Source: an uncultured bacterium (GTDB lineage: Bacteria > Bacillota > Clostridia > Lachnospirales > Lachnospiraceae). From it: a stretch of DNA of 14,987 nucleotides. The stretch lies in the NCBI GenBank assembly GCA_946061355.1, contig CAMGRE010000035.1, positions 1-14,987 of the forward strand, in the 5' to 3' direction. A program made the translations under genes and the position numbers. Below, piece after piece: positions 1 through 6,510 of the stretch. The notes below the pieces were generated by a model. It was given only the letters and a program-made list of their open reading frames with translations. It searched no databases and was not told the DNA's origin. Numbering within the stretch: position 1 is the first letter of the stretch; each line of letters begins with the position of its first letter.

Positions 1-10
1 GGAAAAGAAA

Positions 11-676
11 ATGACACTTATGGAAGCAATACAAAACCGTCATGCCGTACGGGCATATGAGGAAAAAGAGATCGCGCAGGATGTTGTCCTGGAGTTAACG
101 AAAGAAATTGACCGGTGCAATGAGGAGGCATCCTCCGCAATCCAGCTCATCACGAAAGATGATGAGGTGTTCAAGGGTCTGATGGCGCATTACGGCGGAT
201 TCCGGGGAGTCAGGAATTACATTGCGCTGGTAGGTACAAAGAGTGATGATCTGGAAGAAAAGATGGGCTACTACGGAGAACGGCTTGTGCTGAAGGCGCA
301 GCAGCTGGGACTGAACACCTGTTGGGTGGCAGCTACTTATAAGAAGAAAAACTGTAAGGCAGTGATCGGGGAGAATCAGGAACTGGTCTGCGTGATCGCG
401 CTCGGCTATGGGAAGACGCAGGGAACTCCGCACAAGTCGAAACCGATGGAGAAGCTGTGCAGAATCGAAGGCAGTATGCCGGATTGGTTCCGCAGGGGTA
501 TGGAGGCAGCGATGCTTGCCCCGACTGGTCTGAATAAGCAGGATTTCCTGATCATATTGGAAGGAAATGAGGTCAGATTCAAAGAATTAGGAAGCGAATA
601 CGCCAAAATAGATCTTGGGATCGTCAAATATCATTTTGAGATCGGTGCGGATTTCGCCAAAGGAGTTGTCAGATAG
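11..676 (+). CDS. Nitroreductase-family protein (putative TM nitroreductase type)
   Basis: A 221-residue protein that I place in the FMN-dependent nitroreductase superfamily, which uses NAD(P)H to reduce nitro, quinone or flavin-type substrates in the cytoplasm. The N-terminus has the family's typical pattern (EAIQNRHAVRAY, residues 5-16), whose Arg and His residues normally contact the FMN phosphate. A second recognisable block lies at about residues 163-177 (MEAAMLAPTGLNKQD), where members bind FMN and shape the active site. The arrangement, with an Ala-Pro-Thr-x-x-Asn/Gln block late in the protein, resembles the 'putative TM nitroreductase' subfamily; despite that name I see no membrane helix. 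The chosen ATG at 11 follows a GGA-rich stretch at 1-8; an ATG three codons later is also possible. The true upstream context lies outside the window. Substrate cannot be told. A promoter for the next gene follows, so this gene probably ends its own transcript. Confidence 0.85.
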   Translation: MTLMEAIQNRHAVRAYEEKEIAQDVVLELTKEIDRCNEEASSAIQLITKDDEVFKGLMAHYGGFRGVRNYIALVGTKSDDLEEKMGYYGERLVLKAQQLGLNTCWVAATYKKKNCKAVIGENQELVCVIALGYGKTQGTPHKSKPMEKLCRIEGSMPDWFRRGMEAAMLAPTGLNKQDFLIILEGNEVRFKELGSEYAKIDLGIVKYHFEIGADFAKGVVR

Positions 677-713
677 AGGAAACTGGTTCAAAATTTGTCC
701 CCAAATAGAATAT

Positions 714-742
714 GTGACAGATGAAATTCTCTGAACTATAAT
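714..742 (+). promoter_or_regulatory. Sigma-A type promoter upstream of the 790 gene
   Basis: GTGACA at 714-719 (5 of 6 to the -35 consensus) and a perfect TATAAT at 737-742 are separated by exactly 17 bases. The predicted transcription start is near 749, leaving a 5' leader of about 40 bases before the ATG at 790. This is the best housekeeping promoter in the window by eye. Confidence 0.75.
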
Positions 743-755
743 AAAACACACGTTG

Positions 756-771
756 TAAAACAAATGTTTTA
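756..771. repeat. Inverted repeat just downstream of the predicted transcription start
   Basis: TAAAACA at 756-762 and TGTTTTA at 765-771 form a perfect 7-bp inverted repeat with a 2-bp centre. It lies about 7-20 bases after the predicted start site of the 714-742 promoter. That position would suit a repressor operator, but the repeat is AT-rich and could arise by chance. Confidence 0.45.
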
Positions 772-789
772 ATTGGTAAGGAGAAAGAA

Positions 790-1464
790 ATGGAAGCAAA
801 TTTTCAACAATGGGTAGATAAGGAGAAAGAATGGATGGCGGGTTACCGCAAGAAAACGATGCGGACGCTGACACATATCACAGCGCCGTGCGTGATCATA
901 GGACTGGCGCTGTTCTTTGGTGTGATGATGTTACTGTCGGGTCCGGTCAGTGAAGCGGTATATGGTGCGATCACAGGCGCCGTTTTTGGCGCGATCATCA
1001 TGGGAGTCGTGATCCTGATCGTCAGTGCGGGAGCGTCAAACGGCCGCATGGAGAGAGCAATCACGAGTGCAGTACGGCAGCTTAACTTAAATGAAGCGGA
1101 ACAGTATCAGCTGGCTTCCGAGATGCTGGAGGCAAGAGGAGACCGCTCAAAGGAGCTGGCATTTGAGAGCAAGGCTCCGAATTCCTCCAATCCGCTGCCG
1201 GTCTGTGTCACAGTGACAGAGCATTATGCATACATGAAAGGGGATTCGCCGCTGGTAAATATTATCCGCCTGTCGGATGTCGATCATATCGAGGCAGCGC
1301 AGGAGCAGCGTCAGGCAACGAGACGCGGATCACAGGTAAAGACAATCTATACCTTCAATGTGTATGCTGTCTGCTTCTTTGACAGGGAGGGCGGATCACT
1401 TGGAGGCTTCGGATTCTTTGATGAGAACCTTCGCGATCAGACCCTGAGGATGCTAGGACAATAG
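790..1464 (+). CDS. Unrecognised membrane protein with two helices
   Basis: A 224-residue protein that I do not recognise. After a charged N-terminus (residues 1-30) come two hydrophobic segments, at about residues 34-53 (rich in Ile, Leu, Phe, Met) and 57-80 (Gly/Ala-rich, VFGAIIMGVVILIV), joined by a very short turn, so they look like a helical hairpin. The remaining 140 residues are soluble in character, with likely beta-strands near residues 135-145 and 185-215, and are probably cytoplasmic. The start is well supported by AAGGAGAAAG at 778-787. It has its own strong promoter (714-742) and a terminator hairpin overlapping its stop codon, so it should be a single-gene transcript. No catalytic motif is visible; no function is proposed. 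Confidence 0.8.
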   Translation: MEANFQQWVDKEKEWMAGYRKKTMRTLTHITAPCVIIGLALFFGVMMLLSGPVSEAVYGAITGAVFGAIIMGVVILIVSAGASNGRMERAITSAVRQLNLNEAEQYQLASEMLEARGDRSKELAFESKAPNSSNPLPVCVTVTEHYAYMKGDSPLVNIIRLSDVDHIEAAQEQRQATRRGSQVKTIYTFNVYAVCFFDREGGSLGGFGFFDENLRDQTLRMLGQ

Positions 1465-1486
1465 CACATCCTCAGGTTATACTTTT
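1443..1486 (+). terminator. Rho-independent terminator overlapping the stop codon of the 790 gene
   Basis: CCTGAGGATG at 1443-1452 pairs perfectly with CATCCTCAGG at 1467-1476, with a further CTA/TAG pairing inside the loop. A T-rich run containing TTTTT follows at 1477-1487. The 5' arm is coding sequence and the TAG stop (1462-1464) sits in the loop. On the other strand there is no T run after the hairpin, so it should act for the plus strand. Confidence 0.75.
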
Positions 1487-2052
1487 TCCCCAAAGTAATA
1501 AAATCCGTTGGAAGTATGTCCGTTCATTGTCGTAAAGGTAAGATGGTGGTATTCTGTTTGCTGGAAAGGGGATAAAAGTTCCCGGATCCATTCCTCGGAA
1601 TGATGCCTCAGGACAGCGCCTTCCGGCAGTTCAAAGATACCGTATGTGCCGTAGCTTTCTTCAAACTTCTGATAGCGCGTGATATTGCGCTCGTCGGTGT
1701 TGAGCAGGAAGTCATTTACATACAGGACACCGTGAGGTTTCAAAACTCGGTGGATTTCGGAGATCAAAGCTTCCTGTTCGGAATTGTCATGGATACACGT
1801 CAGTACCGCAAAAAGGATGACCGCATCAAAGCTGTTGTCCGGATAGTCGATCTTGTCGGACGTTTTTACTTTAAGATCCAGATAGGGAAACGTATCATGA
1901 CCGCGCTCGATCATGCCCTGTGAGAAATCGATTCCCGTCAGATGACGGTAGCCGAGCTGATAGAGTTCATTGAGCGTGCGCCCGTAGCCGCATCCGACGT
2001 CGAGGATCGCACGGTCTGTGGGAACCAGGCGGGAGAAGATCTCTGCAGGGAA
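1477..2052 (-). pseudogene. Class I SAM-dependent methyltransferase, 5' end lost
   Basis: The minus-strand frame from about 2052 to 1477 encodes most of a class I methyltransferase. Motif I (ILDVGCGYGR) is encoded at about 2007-1978, followed by the acidic motif II region (TGIDFS) at about 1935-1918. The SDKIDYPDNSFDAVI block precedes motif IV, and then comes the EIHRVLKPHGVLYV motif. The only ATG in the frame (1914) comes after motifs I and II, so starting there would discard the SAM-binding loop. Upstream of motif I the frame stays open to a TAA at 2103-2101 with no ATG, GTG or TTG. The sequence beyond about 2050 is antisense to the YeiL-like gene, so the native N-terminus and promoter are missing. 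The 3' end is intact; its stop directly abuts the terminator hairpin of the convergent 790 gene. The substrate is unknown, and the gene is very probably non-functional. Confidence 0.8.
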
Positions 2053-2580
2053 GGGGAAAAGCCGGAATACCTGTTTTATCTGCTGAAGGGGCGGGCGAAA
2101 TTATATCTGTCACACGAGAACGGGAAGATTTCGCTGATCAACTTTCTCTCAGCGCCATGCCTGATCGGAGAGATGGAGCTTTTGGATGAGAGGAAGCTTT
2201 CAAACGGCGTTAAGGCAGTTACGAAATGTGAGTGTTATGCGATCAGAACGGAAGAATGCAAAGGGGACCTGCCCCGCGACGTGAGGTTTCTGAATTACCT
2301 GTGCCGCTTCCTGTCTGAAAAGGCGACCGGGAACACTTCCAATTATGCCCGCAACCAGTCATACGTTCTGAAGAACCGGTTGGCGTTCTTTATCCTGGAA
2401 TCCTCACCGGACGGCCTGTACCGGGAGAAGCATACGGAAGTGGCAGAGTATCTGGGTGTGACCTACAGGCATCTCCTCTATGTGCTGGCGGAATTTGTAA
2501 AGGAAGGCATTCTCGAGAGGAGCAGCAGCGGTTATAAAGTGAGAGAGATAGAGAGACTGAGGGAACTGGCGGAGAAGTAG
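1942..2580 (+). CDS. YeiL-like Crp/Fnr-family regulator with a replaced N-terminus (possibly a pseudogene)
   Basis: From about residue 36 the protein matches the Crp/Fnr family and most resembles E. coli YeiL. It has the cyclic-nucleotide-domain fold start (REGEKPEYLFYLLKG, 36-50), a block close to YeiL's (APCLIGEMELL, 71-81), the dimer helix (about 110-150) and a helix-turn-helix with YeiL's signature (AEYLGVTYRHLLYVLAEF, 168-185). The C-terminal DNA-binding half looks intact. Residues 1 to about 30, however, are the antisense reading of methyltransferase motif I, so they cannot be native. The ATG at 1942 has no convincing ribosome binding site and lies inside the other gene's coding sequence. 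The gene's own start, first beta-strand and promoter are gone. A good terminator follows. The domain assignment is sure; whether it is expressed is doubtful. Confidence 0.7.
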   Translation: MTVAELIEFIERAPVAASDVEDRTVCGNQAGEDLCREGEKPEYLFYLLKGRAKLYLSHENGKISLINFLSAPCLIGEMELLDERKLSNGVKAVTKCECYAIRTEECKGDLPRDVRFLNYLCRFLSEKATGNTSNYARNQSYVLKNRLAFFILESSPDGLYREKHTEVAEYLGVTYRHLLYVLAEFVKEGILERSSSGYKVREIERLRELAEK

Positions 2581-2610
2581 AGGAAGATTTATATAGAAAC
2601 AAAGTGAGAG

Positions 2611-2640
2611 GGGCGGCTGCGTAAAGCAGCGGCCCTTTTT
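2611..2640 (+). terminator. Rho-independent terminator after the YeiL-like gene
   Basis: GGGCGGCTGC at 2611-2620 pairs with GCAGCGGCCC at 2626-2635 (one G-G mismatch) around a GTAAA loop, followed at once by TTTTT at 2636-2640. Its survival supports the idea that the upstream gene was once an ordinary transcription unit. Confidence 0.85.
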
Positions 2641-2645
2641 CGCTC

Positions 2646-2674
2646 TTTTCAGTCATACAGAAATTTGATAGAAT
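2646..2674 (+). promoter_or_regulatory. Candidate promoter for a leaderless phosphopantetheinyl transferase transcript
   Basis: TTTTCA at 2646-2651 and TAGAAT at 2669-2674 are 17 bases apart. The predicted start of transcription (about 2680-2682) coincides with the ATG at 2682. No ribosome binding site is visible before that ATG, which fits a leaderless message. The -35 box is weak. Confidence 0.4.
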
Positions 2675-2681
2675 AAACCAT

Positions 2682-3311
2682 ATGGTAAAAATATTTTATG
2701 ATAGCATTCGCAAACTGGATGAAGAAGCGATTTATGCCCGGTGTTACAACAGCCTCTCCGCATACCGCAGGGAGAAGGCAGACAAGGTGAAGTTCCCGGA
2801 GGATAAGAAGCGCAGTGTGGCAGCAGGCATGCTGCTAAATCAGGGGCTTTCAGAGTACGGGCTGCGGGAATGCGACATGGTCTATGGAACAAACCAAAAC
2901 GGCAGACCCTTTTTCCGGGAGTATCCGCAGATTCGGTTCAGCCTCTCTCATTCCGGTGAGTATGTGATGGCAGCTTTTTCGGATGTGGAAATCGGCTGCG
3001 ATATCCAGCAGATGAAGCAAACCGATCTGAAGATCGCGCAGCGCTTTTTTGCACCGGAGGAATATGCGTATGTCACAGGATGGAAGGAAGCGGCTGCGCA
3101 GGAAGAGGCCTTTTACAGGATCTGGGTTTTGAAGGAGAGCTTTCTCAAGGCGGTCGGCACGGGAATGGCGCTGTCCATGACGGATTTCTCCATCCAGATT
3201 CAGGAGGATCGTGTGATCGGTGTCAGGCAGAATGTGAATGATAAAAAATATTCGTTTGAAGAATATGATCTGATCAAAGGATACAAGGCTGCCTGCTGTG
3301 TTGAGATGTAG
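2682..3311 (+). CDS. 4'-phosphopantetheinyl transferase, Sfp type
   Basis: This enzyme transfers the 4'-phosphopantetheine arm of coenzyme A to a conserved serine of carrier proteins of fatty-acid, polyketide or peptide synthesis. At 209 residues it has the two-lobed Sfp length. The landmarks are in order: the CoA-contact motif FSLSHSGEYV (86-95), the metal-binding GCDIQQ (105-110, Asp107) and the signature W148-x-x-K151-E152-S-x-x-K156. In B. subtilis Sfp, metal ligands are Asp107, Glu109 and Glu151; here Asp107 and Glu152 are kept but the middle one is Gln109. No synthase or carrier gene is adjacent, so the partner protein cannot be read from context. The start ATG at 2682 lacks a ribosome binding site; a promoter-like pair just upstream suggests a leaderless message. 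Family assignment is firm; the target is unknown. Confidence 0.9.
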   Translation: MVKIFYDSIRKLDEEAIYARCYNSLSAYRREKADKVKFPEDKKRSVAAGMLLNQGLSEYGLRECDMVYGTNQNGRPFFREYPQIRFSLSHSGEYVMAAFSDVEIGCDIQQMKQTDLKIAQRFFAPEEYAYVTGWKEAAAQEEAFYRIWVLKESFLKAVGTGMALSMTDFSIQIQEDRVIGVRQNVNDKKYSFEEYDLIKGYKAACCVEM

Positions 3312-3399
3312 CATTAGGATACAAAACGGTCTGCTGCATAGAGGCCGTATCAGAATAGCTCATATCCGAATAAAAAACAAAACACGGAGGGGAATCACC

Positions 3400-4770
3400 A
3401 TGAGAAAAAGAAAGATTATCACAAAACTTGCGGCGCTTGCGCTGTGTATCAGCATGTGTGCGATGCCGGTGTATGCTGCGGACACGGGACTTGCGTCCCA
3501 TGTTACGCCTGAAATGTGCAGTGCGCAGTATTGGATAGACCGCACGCCAAATGCATATGATGTGGTTATGACGGCGGAAGAGATTGCGTCGCTCAATCAG
3601 CGTATCGCCAATACCGAAGAAACACATGTGAAGGATTTATCATCGGTTGATCCGGTTTTTGACGGAGTGAAGCTGGCAGAGGAATTGGCTTCCTTTAAGA
3701 CGCCGTCTGCTCACTATATTGCGGGACAGCTCGTGCCGGACTGGTATTATGATATTCTCCGGTACAATATCCGCTCGGCGAACGTATCGGAAAAAATGTA
3801 TGTAAAATACGGCTTCGTTGTGAATCAGACGGTGATGAAGAGCTATCCTTACAGGGAATATCTCTCCGATGCGGCAGGCGATGTCGAGTGGGATGACATG
3901 GCGAACACGGGACTCAATGTGAATGAGCCGGTGCTGGTTTATTTCTATAGCGGGGACGGCGGGTTTGCCTATGCGGAGAGCAGCTTCTGTACCGGCTGGG
4001 TTCCGGCAGAGGATATCGCGGTCTGCAAAGACAAGAGTCAGTGGGAAAAGGTAAAGAACGCGCAGGATATCCTGGTGGTGACCGGCGAGAAGGTCTATCT
4101 CGAGGCAGGTCTGACAGATCCCGATCTGTCGGAAAAAATGATGATGATGGGGACAGTGCTTCCGCTGGCGCCTGACAAAGACGGAAAGATTACCGGACGT
4201 CTGAGCTGGAATAATTATGTCGTGCTGATGCCTTCCAGAGATGAGAACGGATACTTTGTGCAGAAACGGGCGTTGATACCGGCAAACCGCGATGTGCATG
4301 TGGGATATCTTTCCTATACTACGGCAAATGTGCTGACACAGGCCTTTAAGGCGCTGGGCAACCGGTACGGATGGGGCGGTTCACTCTATGCGAGTGACTG
4401 TTCCGGTTATATACAGAACATATACAGATGTTTCGGGCTTAAGATCGCCAGGAATACGACGTGGCAGGGAGCGATGCCGGTGGCGGTTGCGTCGCTTGAC
4501 GGACTTAATACGGAACAGAAGGCTGCACTTCTGGCCTGTGATGTGCCTGCCGGAAGTATTTTGCAGTTCAGGGGGCATGAGATGCTCTATCTCGGAAGTG
4601 TCGACGGGAAATATTATACGATCAACGATGTGAGCAGTCTGGTGGATCCCGAGGATACATCGTTGGAGGTCATTAGACCGAGGTCCGTGGTGGTAAACGA
4701 TATGTCCACAAAGCGTGGCAGCGGAGTCACCTGGCTGGAGGCTATGGACAAGATCATTATGATCCGATAG
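3400..4770 (+). CDS. Secreted SH3/NlpC-P60 (C40) peptidase, YkfC-like
   Basis: A 456-residue exported cell-wall peptidase, probably a gamma-D-glutamyl-diamino-acid endopeptidase that cuts peptidoglycan stem peptides. Residues 1-26 are a signal peptide (basic start, hydrophobic core, cleavage after VYA). Residues about 35-110 match the N-terminal domain of the SH3-containing NlpC/P60 group (QYWIDR, 'EIASLNQRI'). SH3-like modules fill about 120-300. The catalytic domain (about 310-456) has Cys334 in SDCSGY, His393 in GHEMLYLG and a polar third residue at Asn409, the complete C40 triad. The frame is open further upstream to 3298, but the ATG at 3400 is preferred. It has a strong CGGAGGGG site at 3385-3392 and gives a proper signal peptide, whereas the earlier start would overlap the previous gene. 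The exonuclease gene follows after 32 bases and may be cotranscribed. Confidence 0.9.
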   Translation: MRKRKIITKLAALALCISMCAMPVYAADTGLASHVTPEMCSAQYWIDRTPNAYDVVMTAEEIASLNQRIANTEETHVKDLSSVDPVFDGVKLAEELASFKTPSAHYIAGQLVPDWYYDILRYNIRSANVSEKMYVKYGFVVNQTVMKSYPYREYLSDAAGDVEWDDMANTGLNVNEPVLVYFYSGDGGFAYAESSFCTGWVPAEDIAVCKDKSQWEKVKNAQDILVVTGEKVYLEAGLTDPDLSEKMMMMGTVLPLAPDKDGKITGRLSWNNYVVLMPSRDENGYFVQKRALIPANRDVHVGYLSYTTANVLTQAFKALGNRYGWGGSLYASDCSGYIQNIYRCFGLKIARNTTWQGAMPVAVASLDGLNTEQKAALLACDVPAGSILQFRGHEMLYLGSVDGKYYTINDVSSLVDPEDTSLEVIRPRSVVVNDMSTKRGSGVTWLEAMDKIIMIR

Positions 4771-4802
4771 TGCCGGAAAAAACAAAAAAGGAAACGTAAC
4801 GG

Positions 4803-5753
4803 ATGAATTATGTCATACTGGATCTGGAGTGGAACCAGAGCAGTCGGCCGGAAAATGAGATCAGGGAAATTCCTTTTGAGATCATAGAAATAGGCGCTGT
4901 CAAACTGAATAAAGACAAAGAGATGACAGGGGAATTCAGCGAGCTGATCCATCCCCACATCTATAAGGAAATGCACAGTTATACCGGGAAGCTGGTTCAT
5001 CTGAAAATGAAGGAACTGGAAAAAGGTGGTGAATTTGCGGATGTCGCAGCCCGTTTCCTGGATTGGTGTGGGGATGATGTGATGTTCTGCACCTGGGGAC
5101 CGCTGGATCTGACAGAGCTTCAGCGCAACATGGTTTACTACGGTATGAAGCCGCTTGCAAATGGACCGTTGCAGTTTCTGGATGTACAGAAGCTGTTCAG
5201 CATCGCATATGAGGACAGGAAGTCACGCCGTTCCCTGGAGTATGCCATCGATTATCTGCAGATTGAGAAGGATGTTCCTTTCCACAGGGCATTCAGCGAT
5301 GCCTATTACACCGCCAAAGTGCTGCAGGGATTTCCGGATCCTGCGATCGAGAAAAATGTCTCTTTTGATATGTATGTGACGCCGAAGACGCGCAAGGAAG
5401 AGATCCACATTGTCTTTGACGATTATGCAAAATATATTTCCAGAGAGTTTGCGGATAAGCAGGAGGCGCTGCTTGACAGAGAGGTCTGCAGCACGAAATG
5501 CTATTACTGCCATCGGAACATCAAACGGAAGATAAAATGGTTTACACCGAACGGCAAGCATTTCTATAGCGTGTCCTACTGTGACAAGCACGGTTATATG
5601 AAAGGCAAGATCCGTATCCGTCATGCGAATAACGGAAACGTCTATGTTGTAAAGACATTGAAATTCATTGACGAGAAAAAAGCAATGGAGATCCGCGAGC
5701 GCCAGGAACGCGCGAGACAGATCCGCAAGACCAAGCGGAAACGCGGAAAATAA
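4803..5753 (+). CDS. DEDDh 3'-5' exonuclease (KapD-like) with a Cys-rich basic tail
   Basis: A 316-residue protein. The N-terminal part (1 to about 180) is an RNase T/DNA polymerase III epsilon-type 3'-5' exonuclease of the DEDDh class. Its metal-binding set is complete: Asp7 and Glu9 in VILDLEWN, Asp102 in GPLDLTEL, and His161 with Asp166 in HRAFSD. The closest named relative I recall is KapD of Bacillus, reported as an inhibitor of the KinA sporulation pathway. That role should not be assumed here; the substrate could be RNA or DNA. Residues about 190-316 are an added domain with Cys229, Cys233, Cys236, Cys260 and His263, spaced as a plausible zinc site. It ends in a strongly basic Lys/Arg tail (about 290-316), suggesting nucleic-acid or ribosome binding. 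AAGGAAA at 4788-4794 supports the start. Confidence 0.85.
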   Translation: MNYVILDLEWNQSSRPENEIREIPFEIIEIGAVKLNKDKEMTGEFSELIHPHIYKEMHSYTGKLVHLKMKELEKGGEFADVAARFLDWCGDDVMFCTWGPLDLTELQRNMVYYGMKPLANGPLQFLDVQKLFSIAYEDRKSRRSLEYAIDYLQIEKDVPFHRAFSDAYYTAKVLQGFPDPAIEKNVSFDMYVTPKTRKEEIHIVFDDYAKYISREFADKQEALLDREVCSTKCYYCHRNIKRKIKWFTPNGKHFYSVSYCDKHGYMKGKIRIRHANNGNVYVVKTLKFIDEKKAMEIRERQERARQIRKTKRKRGK

Positions 5754-5835
5754 ATAAGGAAAAAGGCAATAAAAAGTATTGGCCTAAGCAGATACAAAGG
5801 CAGAAATGCCGCTTTGCATGAAAGGAATGAAATAA

Positions 5836-6510
5836 GTGAACAAAAGAAGTTGCCGGCTGTTGGCGATGGTGGTAATGTTGTGTTTTTCGATAACAATACC
5901 ATCATTGACAATACAAGCATCGGAACCCGATTCTATAAAAGAGATGATGGAGGAAGTCCTTGAACCTGCATGCAATTATGTGATACTGGTAAATAAAACG
6001 CAGAATATTGTGCAGGTTAAGAATCAAAAAGAGGATGGAACGGAAGAACTTGTAAAAACATTCGTGTGCTCTTGCGGAAGAAAGGGACATGGTACGCCGG
6101 CAGGGACCTTCAAAACATCGGATTATTACGAATGGCGGAGTCTGAAGGATGGCAGCTTTGGAAGATATGCCATTCGCTTTAACAAACGAATTCTATTCCA
6201 TTCCGTGCCGTATGTATCTATGACACCGGATTCTTTGGAATGGGAAGAATATAATTTACTCGGTGAGGCCGCTTCTCTCGGTTGCGTTCGTCTGGCTGTT
6301 GCAGACGCAAAATGGATTTATGACAATTGCAGACCGGGAACGAAGGTTATCGTATATGAGTCTGAGGAAGAAGCTGTCGATAAGCCGGAAGCAGTCAAGA
6401 TTCCTGAAGACAATCCTTTCCGGGGATGGGATCCGACAGATGAAAGCCCGGACAATCCATGGAGAGAGGTTCAAACACAAAATGCCTGCCCTGAGGCAGA
6501 CATTTCATAA
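5836..6510 (+). CDS. Secreted L,D-transpeptidase (YkuD family)
   Basis: A 224-residue exported enzyme of the YkuD family, which forms 3-3 peptidoglycan cross-links or attaches proteins to stem peptides using a catalytic cysteine. A signal peptide covers residues 1-28 (cleavage after IQA). The catalytic domain (about 46-180) begins with the NYVILVNKTQNIVQV strand and contains KGHGTPAGTF, His122 in FHSVPY and the nucleophile Cys150 in SLGCVRL. The usual motif is SHGC; Leu replaces His at the second position, which does occur in the family. The last 45 residues are acidic and Pro-rich, without a fold I can name. The start is GTG at 5836, supported by AAAGGAATG at 5821-5829; no better ATG exists. 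It converges on the carboxypeptidase gene with no base between the two stop codons, and both enzymes act on the same stem peptides. Confidence 0.9.
   Translation: MNKRSCRLLAMVVMLCFSITIPSLTIQASEPDSIKEMMEEVLEPACNYVILVNKTQNIVQVKNQKEDGTEELVKTFVCSCGRKGHGTPAGTFKTSDYYEWRSLKDGSFGRYAIRFNKRILFHSVPYVSMTPDSLEWEEYNLLGEAASLGCVRLAVADAKWIYDNCRPGTKVIVYESEEEAVDKPEAVKIPEDNPFRGWDPTDESPDNPWREVQTQNACPEADIS

Noticed and set aside
1477..1914. A complete 145-residue methyltransferase starting at the minus-strand ATG 1914
   Set aside because: This start removes motifs I and II, which are encoded in the same open frame immediately upstream; the product could not bind SAM. It is a remnant of a longer gene.
1600..1923. 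Plus-strand reading frame of 107 codons opposite the methyltransferase
   Set aside because: It is the antisense shadow of the recognised methyltransferase, with no ribosome binding site or family pattern.
3326..3348. Possible terminator hairpin after the phosphopantetheinyl transferase gene
   Set aside because: ACGG/CCGT pairing with a bulged inner stem and no following T run; too weak to call.
3298..3399. Upstream extension of the NlpC/P60 frame to an earlier ATG at 3298
   Set aside because: It would overlap the previous gene, lacks a ribosome binding site and would bury the signal peptide; the ATG at 3400 has CGGAGGGG before it.
3640..4299. Minus-strand reading frame of 219 codons opposite the NlpC/P60 gene
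   Set aside because: His/Arg/Ile-rich composition typical of an antisense shadow; the plus strand has a signal peptide and full catalytic triad.
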